64,000 nt of DNA, from assembly GCF_005954645.2 (NCBI RefSeq), contig NZ_CP040695.2, positions 3,782,001 through 3,846,000 on the forward strand, written 5' to 3'. Each line of letters starts with the position of its first letter. The first letter of the stretch is position 1. This DNA is from Nocardioides sp. S-1144. GTDB lineage: Bacteria; Actinomycetota; Actinomycetes; Propionibacteriales; Nocardioidaceae. Positions 41,894-49,939 of the stretch are shown here, piece after piece. Under the pieces are notes generated by a model, which did not search any database, was not told the origin of the DNA, and was given only the letters and a program-made list of their open reading frames with translations. Position numbers and translations under genes: made by a program.

Positions 41894-41989
41894 GGACGGT
41901 CCTCTGGTCGCGGGCGGGTGCGGAGCTGGCGGGGGTGCGGGGCTGGCGGGGGGGCGGGGCTGGATGGTGCGGGCGGGAGGTGCCGGGGC

Positions 41990-43378
41990 TCAGGCGCCGG
42001 CGCGGCGGACGGCCCGGCCGACGTGGAGGTACAGGGCGCGGCCGTCGCCGTCGTCGCCGACGAACACGTGCGGCATGAACATGCCGCGGTCGGCCTCGAC
42101 CGGGATCAGGCTGTCGTCGCCGAAGGCGACGAGCTCCTTGCGCTCGGGCTTCTCGCCGAGCTCCTCGGCCACCCCGCTCGGCACGAGGTCCATCCAGATC
42201 CGGCGGTCGGCGTCCTGGGTGATGTCGATGTCGAAGACCTCCGCGGAGTAGCGGCCGACGTACCGGGCGGCGTCGATCGGCTCGGGTGCGGTCGGGGGCG
42301 CCGGCATCTCCGGCAGCCGCACGTCGGCGAGCTCGGCCAGCAGGTGGCAGTAGAGGTCGCGGTAGAGCGAGAAGGCGTCGCCGCCGTTGGTGAGCAGCGC
42401 GATCGCGACCCCGCGCTCGGGGACCATGCGCAGGAAGGCGGCCTGGCCGATGGTGTTGCCGTCGTGGCCGACGAGCATCGCGTCGGGTGTCGCGAAGAGC
42501 TCCCAGCCGAGGCCCCAGTGGGTGCCCATCAGCCCGAGGTGCGGCAGCGCGACCTGCGGCTGCTGCATCGCGGTGACCGTCGCGGCCTCCAGGAGCCGGG
42601 TGCCGTCGGGGGCCACGCCGCCGTCGAGGTGCAGGCGGGCGAAGCCGAGCAGGTCGCGCGGCGTCATCGCGAGCATCGAGCCGGCGGGGATGTTCGACCG
42701 GGTCAGCGCCCAGACCGGGGCCGGCTCGCACGGGACGCCGGGCTCGGGCTGGAGGTGGCCGACGGCCGCCCGGTGCAGGATCGCCTGGTAGGCGTCGGTC
42801 GCGGCGTGGGTCAGGCCCAGCGGGGTGATGAGGTGGTCGCGCAGGCACTGGTCGTAGGACTTGCCGCGCAGCACCTCCACCAGGCGGCCGAGCACGCAGT
42901 ACCCCGCGTTGTTGTAGGAGAACAGCTCGTCGGGCCGGAACAGCTGGGGCACCTCGTGCAGCACCGCGAGGTACTTCTCCACGCAGTCGTCGCCGACGCC
43001 GGTGTCGACGAAGATGTCGCCCTCGAAACCCGCGGTGTGCTTGAGCAGCTGGCGGGTGGTGATCTTCTCCGCGGCCGCCTCGTCGGCGATCCGGAACTCC
43101 GGCAGGTAGGTGCGGATCGGCACCTCGAGGTCGAGCAGCCCCTCGTCGACCAGCTGGAGGACGAGCGAGGCCGTCCACACCTTGGTGACGGAGCCGATCT
43201 GGAAGACCGAGTCGACGGTCGTCTCGACGCCGGTCGCCCGGCTCAGGACGCCGGCGGCGTGCTCGGCGACCCGACCCTCGGCCAGCACCGCGACGGCGGC
43301 ACCGGGCACGTCGTACTTCTCGATCAGCAGCGGCAGCTGCTCGGCGATCCAGGTCTCCACGTCCACGAGTGCGCTCAT
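41990..43378 (-). CDS. S12-family serine hydrolase (beta-lactamase/D-aminopeptidase fold)
   Basis: A 462-residue enzyme. Catalytic elements Ser63-x-x-Lys66 (GSVTK), Tyr155-x-Asn157 (SYNNA) and His305-Asp-Gly (GHDGNT) are present, so it should be active. The C-terminal 100 residues (YVGRYSAEVFDIDIT onward) are a lipocalin-like domain common in this group. Substrates of S12 enzymes include D-amino acid peptides, amides and esters. It shares long identical stretches around the motifs with the second half of the fused peptidase in the same operon. No signal peptide. It is the first gene of the block, with ATG start. Confidence 0.92.
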   Translation of the reverse strand: MSALVDVETWIAEQLPLLIEKYDVPGAAVAVLAEGRVAEHAAGVLSRATGVETTVDSVFQIGSVTKVWTASLVLQLVDEGLLDLEVPIRTYLPEFRIADEAAAEKITTRQLLKHTAGFEGDIFVDTGVGDDCVEKYLAVLHEVPQLFRPDELFSYNNAGYCVLGRLVEVLRGKSYDQCLRDHLITPLGLTHAATDAYQAILHRAAVGHLQPEPGVPCEPAPVWALTRSNIPAGSMLAMTPRDLLGFARLHLDGGVAPDGTRLLEAATVTAMQQPQVALPHLGLMGTHWGLGWELFATPDAMLVGHDGNTIGQAAFLRMVPERGVAIALLTNGGDAFSLYRDLYCHLLAELADVRLPEMPAPPTAPEPIDAARYVGRYSAEVFDIDITQDADRRIWMDLVPSGVAEELGEKPERKELVAFGDDSLIPVEADRGMFMPHVFVGDDGDGRALYLHVGRAVRRAGA

Positions 43379-43509
43379 GCCGTCACGCTAGGGAGGCAGC
43401 ACCCCCGGCGTGTTCGTCGAGCAGCACAAGGACGGCGGCGCCCGTCGGTCGCCGGGCACGAAACGACGCTCACGAAACCGCGTGCGCAGGCCTTTGGCAG
43501 GCTGGGGCG

Positions 43510-43836
43510 GTGACCACGATCAAGATCAACGCCATCACCGTCCCCGCCGGCTCCGGCGACGAGCTCGCCCACCGCTTCGCCGCCCGCGCCGGCGCCGTCG
43601 ACGGGGCCGACGGCTTCGAGGGCTTCGAGCTGCTCCGGCCCACCGACGGGCGCGAGCAGTGGCTGGTGATCACCCGCTGGCGCGGCGAGGAGTCGTTCCA
43701 GGCCTGGGTAAGCTCCCCGGGCTTCACCGAGGGGCACCGCTCGGCCACCGAGCGGGCCGGCGGTGACGCCCCGCGCCCAGTCTCCACCCACAGCGAGGTG
43801 TGGGGCTACGAGGTCGCCGGCGGCTCCGACGGCTGA
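43510..43836 (+). CDS. mhuD: MhuD-like haem-degrading monooxygenase
   Basis: A 108-residue antibiotic-biosynthesis-monooxygenase-fold protein. TTIKINAITVPAGSGDELAH at the start, GFEGFELLRPTDGREQWLVI in the middle and SFQAWVSSPGF followed by GHRSATER match mycobacterial MhuD closely, including the Asn, Trp and His that bind haem. MhuD opens haem to mycobilin and releases iron. GTG at VTTIKIN is preferred; upstream extension is not protein-like. No haem-uptake gene adjoins it. The large repeat array begins ten bases after its stop. Confidence 0.88.
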   Translation: MTTIKINAITVPAGSGDELAHRFAARAGAVDGADGFEGFELLRPTDGREQWLVITRWRGEESFQAWVSSPGFTEGHRSATERAGGDAPRPVSTHSEVWGYEVAGGSDG

Positions 43837-43845
43837 CGCCCACCC

Positions 43846-44663
43846 CGCTGGTCGAGCCGCGGGGACGACGTCACCGCGAGTCGAGACCACCCGCGCCAGG
43901 TCTCGACTCGGCTCGCTGACGCTCACCGGCTCGACCACCGGGACCCACCGGGACCCACCGCTGGTCGAGCCGCGGGGACGAAGTCACCGCGAGTCGAGAC
44001 CACCCGCCGTCAGGTCTCGACTCGGCTCGCTGACGCTCACCGGCTCGACCACCGGGACCCACTGGGGGCCCACCGGGACGCACCGGGACCCACCCCGCTG
44101 GTCGAGCCGCGGGGACGAAGTCACCGCGAGTCGAGACCACCCGCGCCAGGTCTCGACTCGGCTCGCTGACGCTCACCGGCTCGACCACCGGGACCCACCG
44201 GGACCCACCGGGACCCACCGGGACCCACCGGGACCCACCGGGACCCGCCGGGGCCCACCGCTGGTCGAGCCGCGGGGACGAAGTCACCGCGAGTCGAGAC
44301 CACCCGCGCCAGGTCTCGACTCGGCTCGCTGACGCTCACCGGCTCGACCACCGGGACCCACCGGGACCCACCGGGACCCACCGGGACCCACCGGGACCCG
44401 CCCGCGCCCACCGCTGGTCGAGCCGCGGGGACGAAGTCACCGCGAGTCGAGACCACCCGCGCCAGGTCTCGACTCGGCTCGCTGACGCTCACCGGCTCGA
44501 CCATCGGGACCCACCGGGACCCACCGGGACCCACCGGACCCACCGGGGCCCGCCGGGGCCCACCGCTGGTCGAGCCGCGGGGACGAAGTCACCGCGAGTC
44601 GAGACCACCCGCGCCAGGTCTCGACTCGGCTCGACCACCGGAGACCACCCGCGCCACCGGGGC
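43846..44663. repeat. Palindromic repeat array with nested decamers, six units
   Basis: Six units begin with CTGGTCGAGCCGCGGGGACG at about 43848, 43961, 44098, 44261, 44414 and 44566, spaced 113 to 163 bp. Each has a left arm GGTCGAGCCG...GAGTCGAGACC and a right arm GGTCTCGACTCGG...CGGCTCGACC, forming a long imperfect hairpin. Between units the decamer GGACCCACCG is repeated a variable number of times, accounting for the spacing differences. The last unit is truncated. No gene is supported in these 800 bases; frames through it merely translate the repeat. Confidence 0.95.
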
Positions 44664-44672
44664 CGGAAGGAG

Positions 44673-45734
44673 TCAGCCGCCGACCGGGCGCGCGAGCGCG
44701 TTCACGGCGAGCGAGAACACCGAGGGCAGCGCCGACGCCGCCGGCACGACCGCGCGCCGCACCGGGCGCAGCGCGGTCGCGGCGACCAGCCCGCCGGTCA
44801 GCCAGCGGTAGCGCCGGGTCAGCGACGTCCAGGCCTGCTCGTAGGACTGCGGGTCGTCGGCCCCGATCGCGGTGACCACCGCGGCGGCCTGGCCGAGGGC
44901 GAGCGAGACCCCCTCGCCGGTGAGCGCGTCGACGTAGCCCGCGGCGTCCCCGACGAGCAGCACCCGGCCGGCGACCCGGCGACGCGCCTCCTGGCGTAGC
45001 GGCCCGGCCCCGCGGACGTCGTTCGCGGGCGTCGTGGCGGCCAGCCGCTCGCGCAGCGCCGGGAAGGCGGCGAGGTGCTCGTCGTAGGTGCGGCGCGACG
45101 ACGACAGCACGGCGACGCCGACGAGGTCGCCGGCCACCGGCGTCACGTAGACCTCGGCGTCCGCGGCCCAGTGCACCTCGACGTGCGAGGTCCAGGGGGC
45201 CAGGGCGTGGTGCTGGCGCAGGCCGTAGCGGGCCCGGCGGCGGGCGGTGACGTCGAGCCCGAGCGAGCGGCGCAGCGGGGAGTGCAGCCCGTCGGCCGCC
45301 ACGAGGTAGCGCGCCCGCAGCGCCTCGCCGCCGGCGAGCCGGACCCGGACGCCGTCGGCGTCCTGCGCGACCGAGCGCACCCGGTCGGCGACGACCTCCA
45401 CCCCGGCCCGGTCGACGGCGTCGCGCAGGCCGGCGTGCAGGACGGTGCGCCGCACGCCCCGCCCCGGCCCGGCCGCGAAGTCCGCGGCCGCCCACCGGCC
45501 GCCGGCGCGGTAGGCGATGCCGTGCAGCGGGTGCCCGGACGGGTCGACCCCGAGCCCGGCCAGCGCCGCGAGGGCACCGGGCATCAGGCCCTCCCCGCAC
45601 GCCTTGTCGATCACGGCCGGGCGCGGCTCGACGACCCGCACCGACAGCCCGGCCCGGACGGCGTGCAGCGCGGTCGCGAGCCCGGCCGGCCCGCCGCCGG
45701 CCACGACCAGATCGACGTCCGGGGCGCCGGTCAT
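44673..45734 (-). CDS. FAD-dependent oxidoreductase/monooxygenase of the PKS cluster
   Basis: A 353-residue flavoprotein of the geranylgeranyl-reductase/aromatic hydroxylase type. VDLVVAGGGPAGLATALHAV (about residues 7-26) binds FAD, VIDKACGEGLMPGAL is the family motif, YLVAADGLHSPLRR the DG motif and VLLVGDAAGYVDALTGEGVS the second FAD motif. Its ATG overlaps the methyltransferase stop (ATGA), and it ends the cluster. By analogy with phenolic-lipid clusters that combine a type III PKS, a methyltransferase and a flavin hydroxylase, ring hydroxylation of the polyketide is a reasonable guess; reduction of a prenyl chain is an alternative. Confidence 0.85.
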   Translation of the reverse strand: MTGAPDVDLVVAGGGPAGLATALHAVRAGLSVRVVEPRPAVIDKACGEGLMPGALAALAGLGVDPSGHPLHGIAYRAGGRWAAADFAAGPGRGVRRTVLHAGLRDAVDRAGVEVVADRVRSVAQDADGVRVRLAGGEALRARYLVAADGLHSPLRRSLGLDVTARRRARYGLRQHHALAPWTSHVEVHWAADAEVYVTPVAGDLVGVAVLSSSRRTYDEHLAAFPALRERLAATTPANDVRGAGPLRQEARRRVAGRVLLVGDAAGYVDALTGEGVSLALGQAAAVVTAIGADDPQSYEQAWTSLTRRYRWLTGGLVAATALRPVRRAVVPAASALPSVFSLAVNALARPVGG

Positions 45735-46252
45735 GCCGCGAGCCCGGCGAGGGCCTGGTTCTCGACGCGGATCCGCACCCGGAGCAGGGCCGCGTTCAGC
45801 AGCGTGAAGACGATCGCGGTGAACCACGCGCCCCCGACCAGCGGCAGCGCGACGCCCTCGACGACGACGGCGACGTAGTTGGGGTGCGAGAGCCAGCGGT
45901 ACGGCCCGGCCGCGACCGGGGCCAGGCCGGGGACGACGATGACGCGGGTGTTCCAGCGCGGGCCGAGCGTCGCGATGCACCACCAGCGCAGCGCCTGGCT
46001 CGCGACCACGAGGGCGAGCATCGACCACGCCAGCACCGACGGCGGCTCGGGCCGCAGCAGCCACACCTCGGCGAGGGCGCCGACCAGCAGGCCGGTGTGC
46101 AGCACGACCATCGCCGGGAAGTGACCCAGCCCCGTCTCGACGCCGCCGCGCTCGAAGGACCACGCGGCGTTCCGCTTCGAGACGACGAGCTCGGCGAGCC
46201 GCTCCACCCCGACCAGGAGCACCAGGACGGTGAACCAGACCTCGCTGCTCAA
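45731..46252 (-). CDS. ICMT-family membrane methyltransferase
   Basis: A 173-residue integral membrane protein with about five helices. The C-terminal part GPYRWLSHPNYVAVVVEGVA (about residues 116-135) matches the isoprenylcysteine carboxyl methyltransferase family, where it binds S-adenosylmethionine. Small bacterial members adjacent to type III polyketide synthases O-methylate alkylpyrones or alkylresorcinols. It overlaps the PKS gene upstream (ATG and stop share bases) and the flavoprotein downstream. Confidence 0.88.
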   Translation of the reverse strand: MSSEVWFTVLVLLVGVERLAELVVSKRNAAWSFERGGVETGLGHFPAMVVLHTGLLVGALAEVWLLRPEPPSVLAWSMLALVVASQALRWWCIATLGPRWNTRVIVVPGLAPVAAGPYRWLSHPNYVAVVVEGVALPLVGGAWFTAIVFTLLNAALLRVRIRVENQALAGLAA

Positions 46253-47340
46253 CGCTCCGTCTCCCCGGGGGCGCGCAGCAGCACCAGCTCGGAGCAGAAC
46301 CCCGGCCCCATGGCGAGCATCAGCCCGTACGACCCGGGGGCCGGCGGGCGGTCGCTGAGGGTGTCGGCCAGCACGTGCAGCACCGACGCCGAGGAGAGGT
46401 TCCCGATCCGGGCCAGCGAGTCCCAGGTGACGCCGAGGGCGTGCCGCTCGACGCCGAGGGCCTCCTGCATCGCCTCGAGCACCTTCGGGCCGCCGGGGTG
46501 CGCGACGTACCAGCCGACGTCGGCGCGGGTCAGCCCGTGGTCGGCGAGGAACGCCTCGACGTCCTCGCCGACGTACTGGCGCACGAGGTCGGGCACGGAG
46601 CTGTCGAGGACGATCTTGAGGCCGCCGGCGCCGACGTCCCAGCCCATCGTGCGCTCCGAGTCGGGGTAGAGCCGGCTGCGGCTGTCGAGCACCTCGGGCT
46701 GGACGCCGGCCGCGGCGTCGACGAGGTCGCGCGCCCGGCGCGAGCCGGCCGCGACGACGGCGGCGGCGCCGTCGCCGAAGAGGCCGCTGGCGACCAGGTT
46801 GGGCACCGACAGGTCGTCGCGCTGCAGGGTCAGCGAGCAGAGCTCGACCGACATCAGCACCGCGACGGCGTCCGGGTGCCCCAGGAGGTAGTCGTGCAGC
46901 CGGGCCACGCCCGCCGCCCCGGCGACGCAGCCGAGCCCGACCAGCGGCACCCGCACCACGTCGGGCCGCAGCCCGATCTCGGCGGCGACCCGGGCCTCGA
47001 GCGACGGGACGGCCAGGCCGGTGACGGTGGCCGAGACGATGTAGTCGACGTCCTGGGGCGTGAGGCCGACCGCCTTGAGCGCGTCGACGACGGCGCGTGA
47101 CCCGAGCGCCACGGCGGCCTCGATGAAGGCGTCGTTGGAGGCGCCGAAGTCGTCGAGACCGGCGTAGGCCTCGAGCGGCAGCGCGGTGTGGCGGGTCTCG
47201 ACGCAGGCGTTGCGGTGGAACCGCTCGACCACCTTGCGGTCGACCTTCCCGGTCGTCATCCGATCCACGAAGGAGTCGGTGATCTCCTCTTGGCGGTAGC
47301 GGTGGTCGGGCAGGACACCACGGACGCTCAGCACGCGCAT
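46249..47340 (-). CDS. Type III polyketide synthase
   Basis: A 363-residue chalcone-synthase-fold homodimeric enzyme. The catalytic triad is present: Cys in LVGLGCVAGAAGV (about residue 141), His in YVAHPGGPKVLEAM and Asn in RIGNLSSASVLHVL. It extends an acyl-CoA starter with malonyl-CoA to make pyrones, resorcinols or quinone precursors. GFGPG-type C-terminal loop appears as AMGPGFCSELVLL. The ATG at MRVLSVRGV is preceded by AGGAGA. It lies between a reductase gene and a methyltransferase gene in a tight operon. Confidence 0.95.
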   Translation of the reverse strand: MRVLSVRGVLPDHRYRQEEITDSFVDRMTTGKVDRKVVERFHRNACVETRHTALPLEAYAGLDDFGASNDAFIEAAVALGSRAVVDALKAVGLTPQDVDYIVSATVTGLAVPSLEARVAAEIGLRPDVVRVPLVGLGCVAGAAGVARLHDYLLGHPDAVAVLMSVELCSLTLQRDDLSVPNLVASGLFGDGAAAVVAAGSRRARDLVDAAAGVQPEVLDSRSRLYPDSERTMGWDVGAGGLKIVLDSSVPDLVRQYVGEDVEAFLADHGLTRADVGWYVAHPGGPKVLEAMQEALGVERHALGVTWDSLARIGNLSSASVLHVLADTLSDRPPAPGSYGLMLAMGPGFCSELVLLRAPGETER

Positions 47341-47351
47341 GTCGGTTCTCC

Positions 47352-48485
47352 TCAGGGGACGGGGACGGGTCGGGGGGCGGGCAGGACGCCGCGGGCCAGG
47401 CCGTGGGCCAGGCCGCGCAGGAGGGCGGGGGTGAGTCGTCCGCTCGCGAGGGCGAGCTCGACGAGGTCGTCGAAGACCCGCTGGTCGCGGCCGGCGGCGC
47501 GGAGCCCGGCCTCGAGCACCGGCCCGCCGCGGGTGAGCCGCGAGGCGAGCGCGGTGTGGCGCAGGTGCCGCGACAGCAGCGGGCGGGTGGCGCTGCGGTA
47601 GCGGCGCCCGGCGGTGGTGGGACGGCCGAGCGCGATCGCCTCGGCGGCGGCCCGCCCGGCGGCCAGCCCGGTGGCGACGGCGTAGTAGATGCCCTCGCCG
47701 CTGAGCGGGTTCACCAGCCCCGCGGCATCGCCGACGAGCAGCACCCGCCCGTCGGGCACCTGCCAGCGCGCGGTCGACAGCGGCAGGTGGTGGCCGGTCC
47801 AGCCGGTGCCGCCCGCGGTGCTGCCGGGCAGCAGGGCCTCGAGCTGCTCGAGCAGGAGGTGGCGCGTCGGCGGCGGGCGGTCGGTGAGCAGCTCGCCGTA
47901 CCCGACGTTGGCCAGGCCGTCGCCGCGGTCGAAGGACCAGGCGTAGGCCGGCTGCCGCTCGGTCCCGAACACGATCACCTGGGCGCCCCGTCGTCCCGGC
48001 GGCGTCGGGGCGTAGCCGCGCAGCGCGAGCGCGGTCGGGCCCTCCGGCCGCCCGAGGGCGCGACGCAGCACGGAGCGGGCGCCGTCGGCGCCGACCACCA
48101 CGGCGGCGTGCCCGACGTCCTCGAGCGAGCGCACCCGCTGCCGCACGAGCCGGGCGCCGGCGGACTGGGCCGCCGCGACCAGCCGGGCGTCGAGGACCGC
48201 GCGCGGGACGACCCAGGCCGGCCGGGCCATGGTGCGCTCGACGAGCTGCCCGCGGCTGGACAGCCGCAGCCGGTCGACCGGCGTCCGGTCGTCGAGCAGG
48301 CCGGTGACGCCGACCTCGGCGAGCAGGTCGAGCACGTGCGGGGCGATCCCGTCGCCGCACGCCTTGTCGCGCGGGAAGTCGGCGCGGTCCAGGAGCGTCA
48401 CCCGCAGCCGCGGCTCGACGCTGAGCGCGCCGAGGGCGGTCGCGGCGCCGGCGGGTCCGGCCCCGACGATCGTCAGGTCGCTCAT
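47352..48485 (-). CDS. Geranylgeranyl reductase-family FAD protein
   Basis: A 377-residue flavoprotein. LTIVGAGPAGAATALGAL (about residues 4-21) binds FAD, FPRDKACGDGIAPHVLDLL (about 41-59) is the signature of the geranylgeranyl reductase/ChlP family, and VLLVGDAAGLVNPLSGEGIY the second FAD motif. Members saturate isoprenoid double bonds or act as hydroxylases. ATG overlaps the UbiA stop (ATGA); the type III PKS follows after 11 nt. Joined to UbiA and idi, a role in tailoring a prenyl chain is likely. Confidence 0.88.
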   Translation of the reverse strand: MSDLTIVGAGPAGAATALGALSVEPRLRVTLLDRADFPRDKACGDGIAPHVLDLLAEVGVTGLLDDRTPVDRLRLSSRGQLVERTMARPAWVVPRAVLDARLVAAAQSAGARLVRQRVRSLEDVGHAAVVVGADGARSVLRRALGRPEGPTALALRGYAPTPPGRRGAQVIVFGTERQPAYAWSFDRGDGLANVGYGELLTDRPPPTRHLLLEQLEALLPGSTAGGTGWTGHHLPLSTARWQVPDGRVLLVGDAAGLVNPLSGEGIYYAVATGLAAGRAAAEAIALGRPTTAGRRYRSATRPLLSRHLRHTALASRLTRGGPVLEAGLRAAGRDQRVFDDLVELALASGRLTPALLRGLAHGLARGVLPAPRPVPVP

Positions 48486-49315
48486 CGGGCCACCAGCAGG
48501 ACGACGTCGACGAGCGCGATCGCCATCGCCGCCTGGAACGGCAGCCGGCCGCGGCCGAGGACCGAGGCGACCGCCAGCCCGCCGACCAGCACCAGCACCA
48601 GCCAGGCCCAGAGCGGCGGCTCCCCGCCCGGGCCGACGACGGCGAGCACGGACCCCAGGGTGAGCAGGCCAGCGGCGAGCACCCGCGACCCGGTGGCCCC
48701 GAGCCGGTGCGGCAGCCCCCGGACGCCGGTGCGGACGTCGTCGGCGAGGTCCGGGAGGGCGTTGAGCAGGTGCGCGCCGACCCCGAGCAGCGCGCCGGTG
48801 GCCAGCAGCCACCAGTCGGGCCAGCGACCCTCCGCGAGCGAGACGACGGCGGGCAGGCTGCCGAAGGCGAGGGCGTACGGCAGCCACGACCAGGCGGTCG
48901 CCTTGAGCCCGAGGTTGTAGGCGTGGCCCATGGCGACCACGAGACCGAGGTGCACCAGCGCGCTGCGCCCGCCCACGGCGACCGACAGCCCGACGCAGGC
49001 CACCGCGGCGCCGGCCAGGCAGCCCAGGACGAGGCGTGGCGACAGCGCGCCGGTCGCGAGCGGCTTGTCGCTGCGTCCGACGTCCTGGTCGCGGCGGGTG
49101 TCGACGAGGTCGTTGCCCCAGCCGATGGTGAGCTGGCCCGCGAGCACGGCCGCGGTCACGAGCGCGACCGAGGAGGCGGGGAGGTCGGCGGCGACGCCGA
49201 GCAGCGCGGCCACGACCGTCACCGCCAGCGCGGGGCCGCCGTGGGCGGCGGCGGCGAGGCTCGGCAGCACGGGCGCGCGCGTCATCGTGCCTCCAGCCGA
49301 TCCGGTGCTCGCCAC
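48482..49315 (-). CDS. UbiA-family prenyltransferase
   Basis: A 277-residue membrane protein with about eight helices. The first Asp-rich motif is GNDLVDTRRDQDVGRSDKPL (about residues 67-86) and the second LPDLADDVRTGVRGLP (about 188-203); both bind the prenyl diphosphate through magnesium. UbiA enzymes attach prenyl chains to aromatic or polyketide acceptors. The GTG has GGGAGG upstream; an ATG ten codons later also has GGAGG, so either may be used. It is the first gene of the minus-strand cluster and divergent from idi. Confidence 0.9.
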   Translation of the reverse strand: MASTGSAGGTMTRAPVLPSLAAAAHGGPALAVTVVAALLGVAADLPASSVALVTAAVLAGQLTIGWGNDLVDTRRDQDVGRSDKPLATGALSPRLVLGCLAGAAVACVGLSVAVGGRSALVHLGLVVAMGHAYNLGLKATAWSWLPYALAFGSLPAVVSLAEGRWPDWWLLATGALLGVGAHLLNALPDLADDVRTGVRGLPHRLGATGSRVLAAGLLTLGSVLAVVGPGGEPPLWAWLVLVLVGGLAVASVLGRGRLPFQAAMAIALVDVVLLVAR

Positions 49316-49395
49316 GTGTGACCTCCCAGGCCACTTCCTACCGTCTCACCCCTCCGGCGGGGCACACCCGTACGTGAGGGTGCGAGGCTGGTCTG

Positions 49396-49938
49396 GTGAC
49401 CACCTCCCCCACCACCACCGACGACCTCGTCGTGCTCCTCGACGAGTCCGGGAAGGCGATCGGAACCGCGCCGCGGGCCACCGTGCACACCACGAGCACC
49501 CCGCTCCACCTCGCGTTCTCCTGCCACCTCCGCGACGACGCCGGCCGGGTGCTCGTCACCCGCCGGGCGCTGGGCAAGCGCACCTGGCCCGGGGTCTGGA
49601 CGAACTCGTTCTGCGGGCACCCGCGACCCGGCGAGTCCTTCGAGGACGCCGTGCGCCGCCACGCGCAGCACGAGCTCGGCATCGAGGTGAGCGACATCGA
49701 GCCGCTGCTGCCCGACTTCCGCTACCACGCGATCGACGCCGCCGGCGTCGTCGAGAACGAGATCTGCCCGGTCTTCAGCGCCCGCACCGCCTCCCCCGCA
49801 CCGGTCTCGAACCCCGACGAGGTGATGGAGCACCGCTGGGTCGACGTCGCCGACGTGCTCTCCGTCGTCGAGCGGGCGCCGTGGGCGCTCAGCCCGTGGC
49901 TGGTCGAGCAGGAGCCGGCGCTGCGGCTGCTGGGCTGA
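49396..49938 (+). CDS. idi: Isopentenyl-diphosphate delta-isomerase, type I
   Basis: A 180-residue Nudix-like enzyme interconverting IPP and DMAPP. The catalytic Cys is in TNSFCGHPRPGES (about residues 71-83) and the catalytic Glu in VVENEICPVFSA (about 114-125); HLAFSCHLRDDAGRVLVTRR and HRWVDVADV are also typical. GTG start. Divergent from the UbiA gene, and likely to supply allylic diphosphate for prenyl chain synthesis by the adjacent cluster. Confidence 0.96.
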   Translation: MTTSPTTTDDLVVLLDESGKAIGTAPRATVHTTSTPLHLAFSCHLRDDAGRVLVTRRALGKRTWPGVWTNSFCGHPRPGESFEDAVRRHAQHELGIEVSDIEPLLPDFRYHAIDAAGVVENEICPVFSARTASPAPVSNPDEVMEHRWVDVADVLSVVERAPWALSPWLVEQEPALRLLG

Positions 49939-49939
49939 C

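Noticed and set aside
43763..44543. Open frames through the repeat array, rich in SRLGSLTLTGSTTGT and GPGGSRWVPV-like repeats
   Set aside because: They only translate the DNA repeat; both strands give equally long frames and no start signal is seen.
43846..44663. CRISPR array
   Set aside because: Units are palindromic and over 70 bp, the spacers are repeats of a decamer rather than unique, and no cas gene is present.
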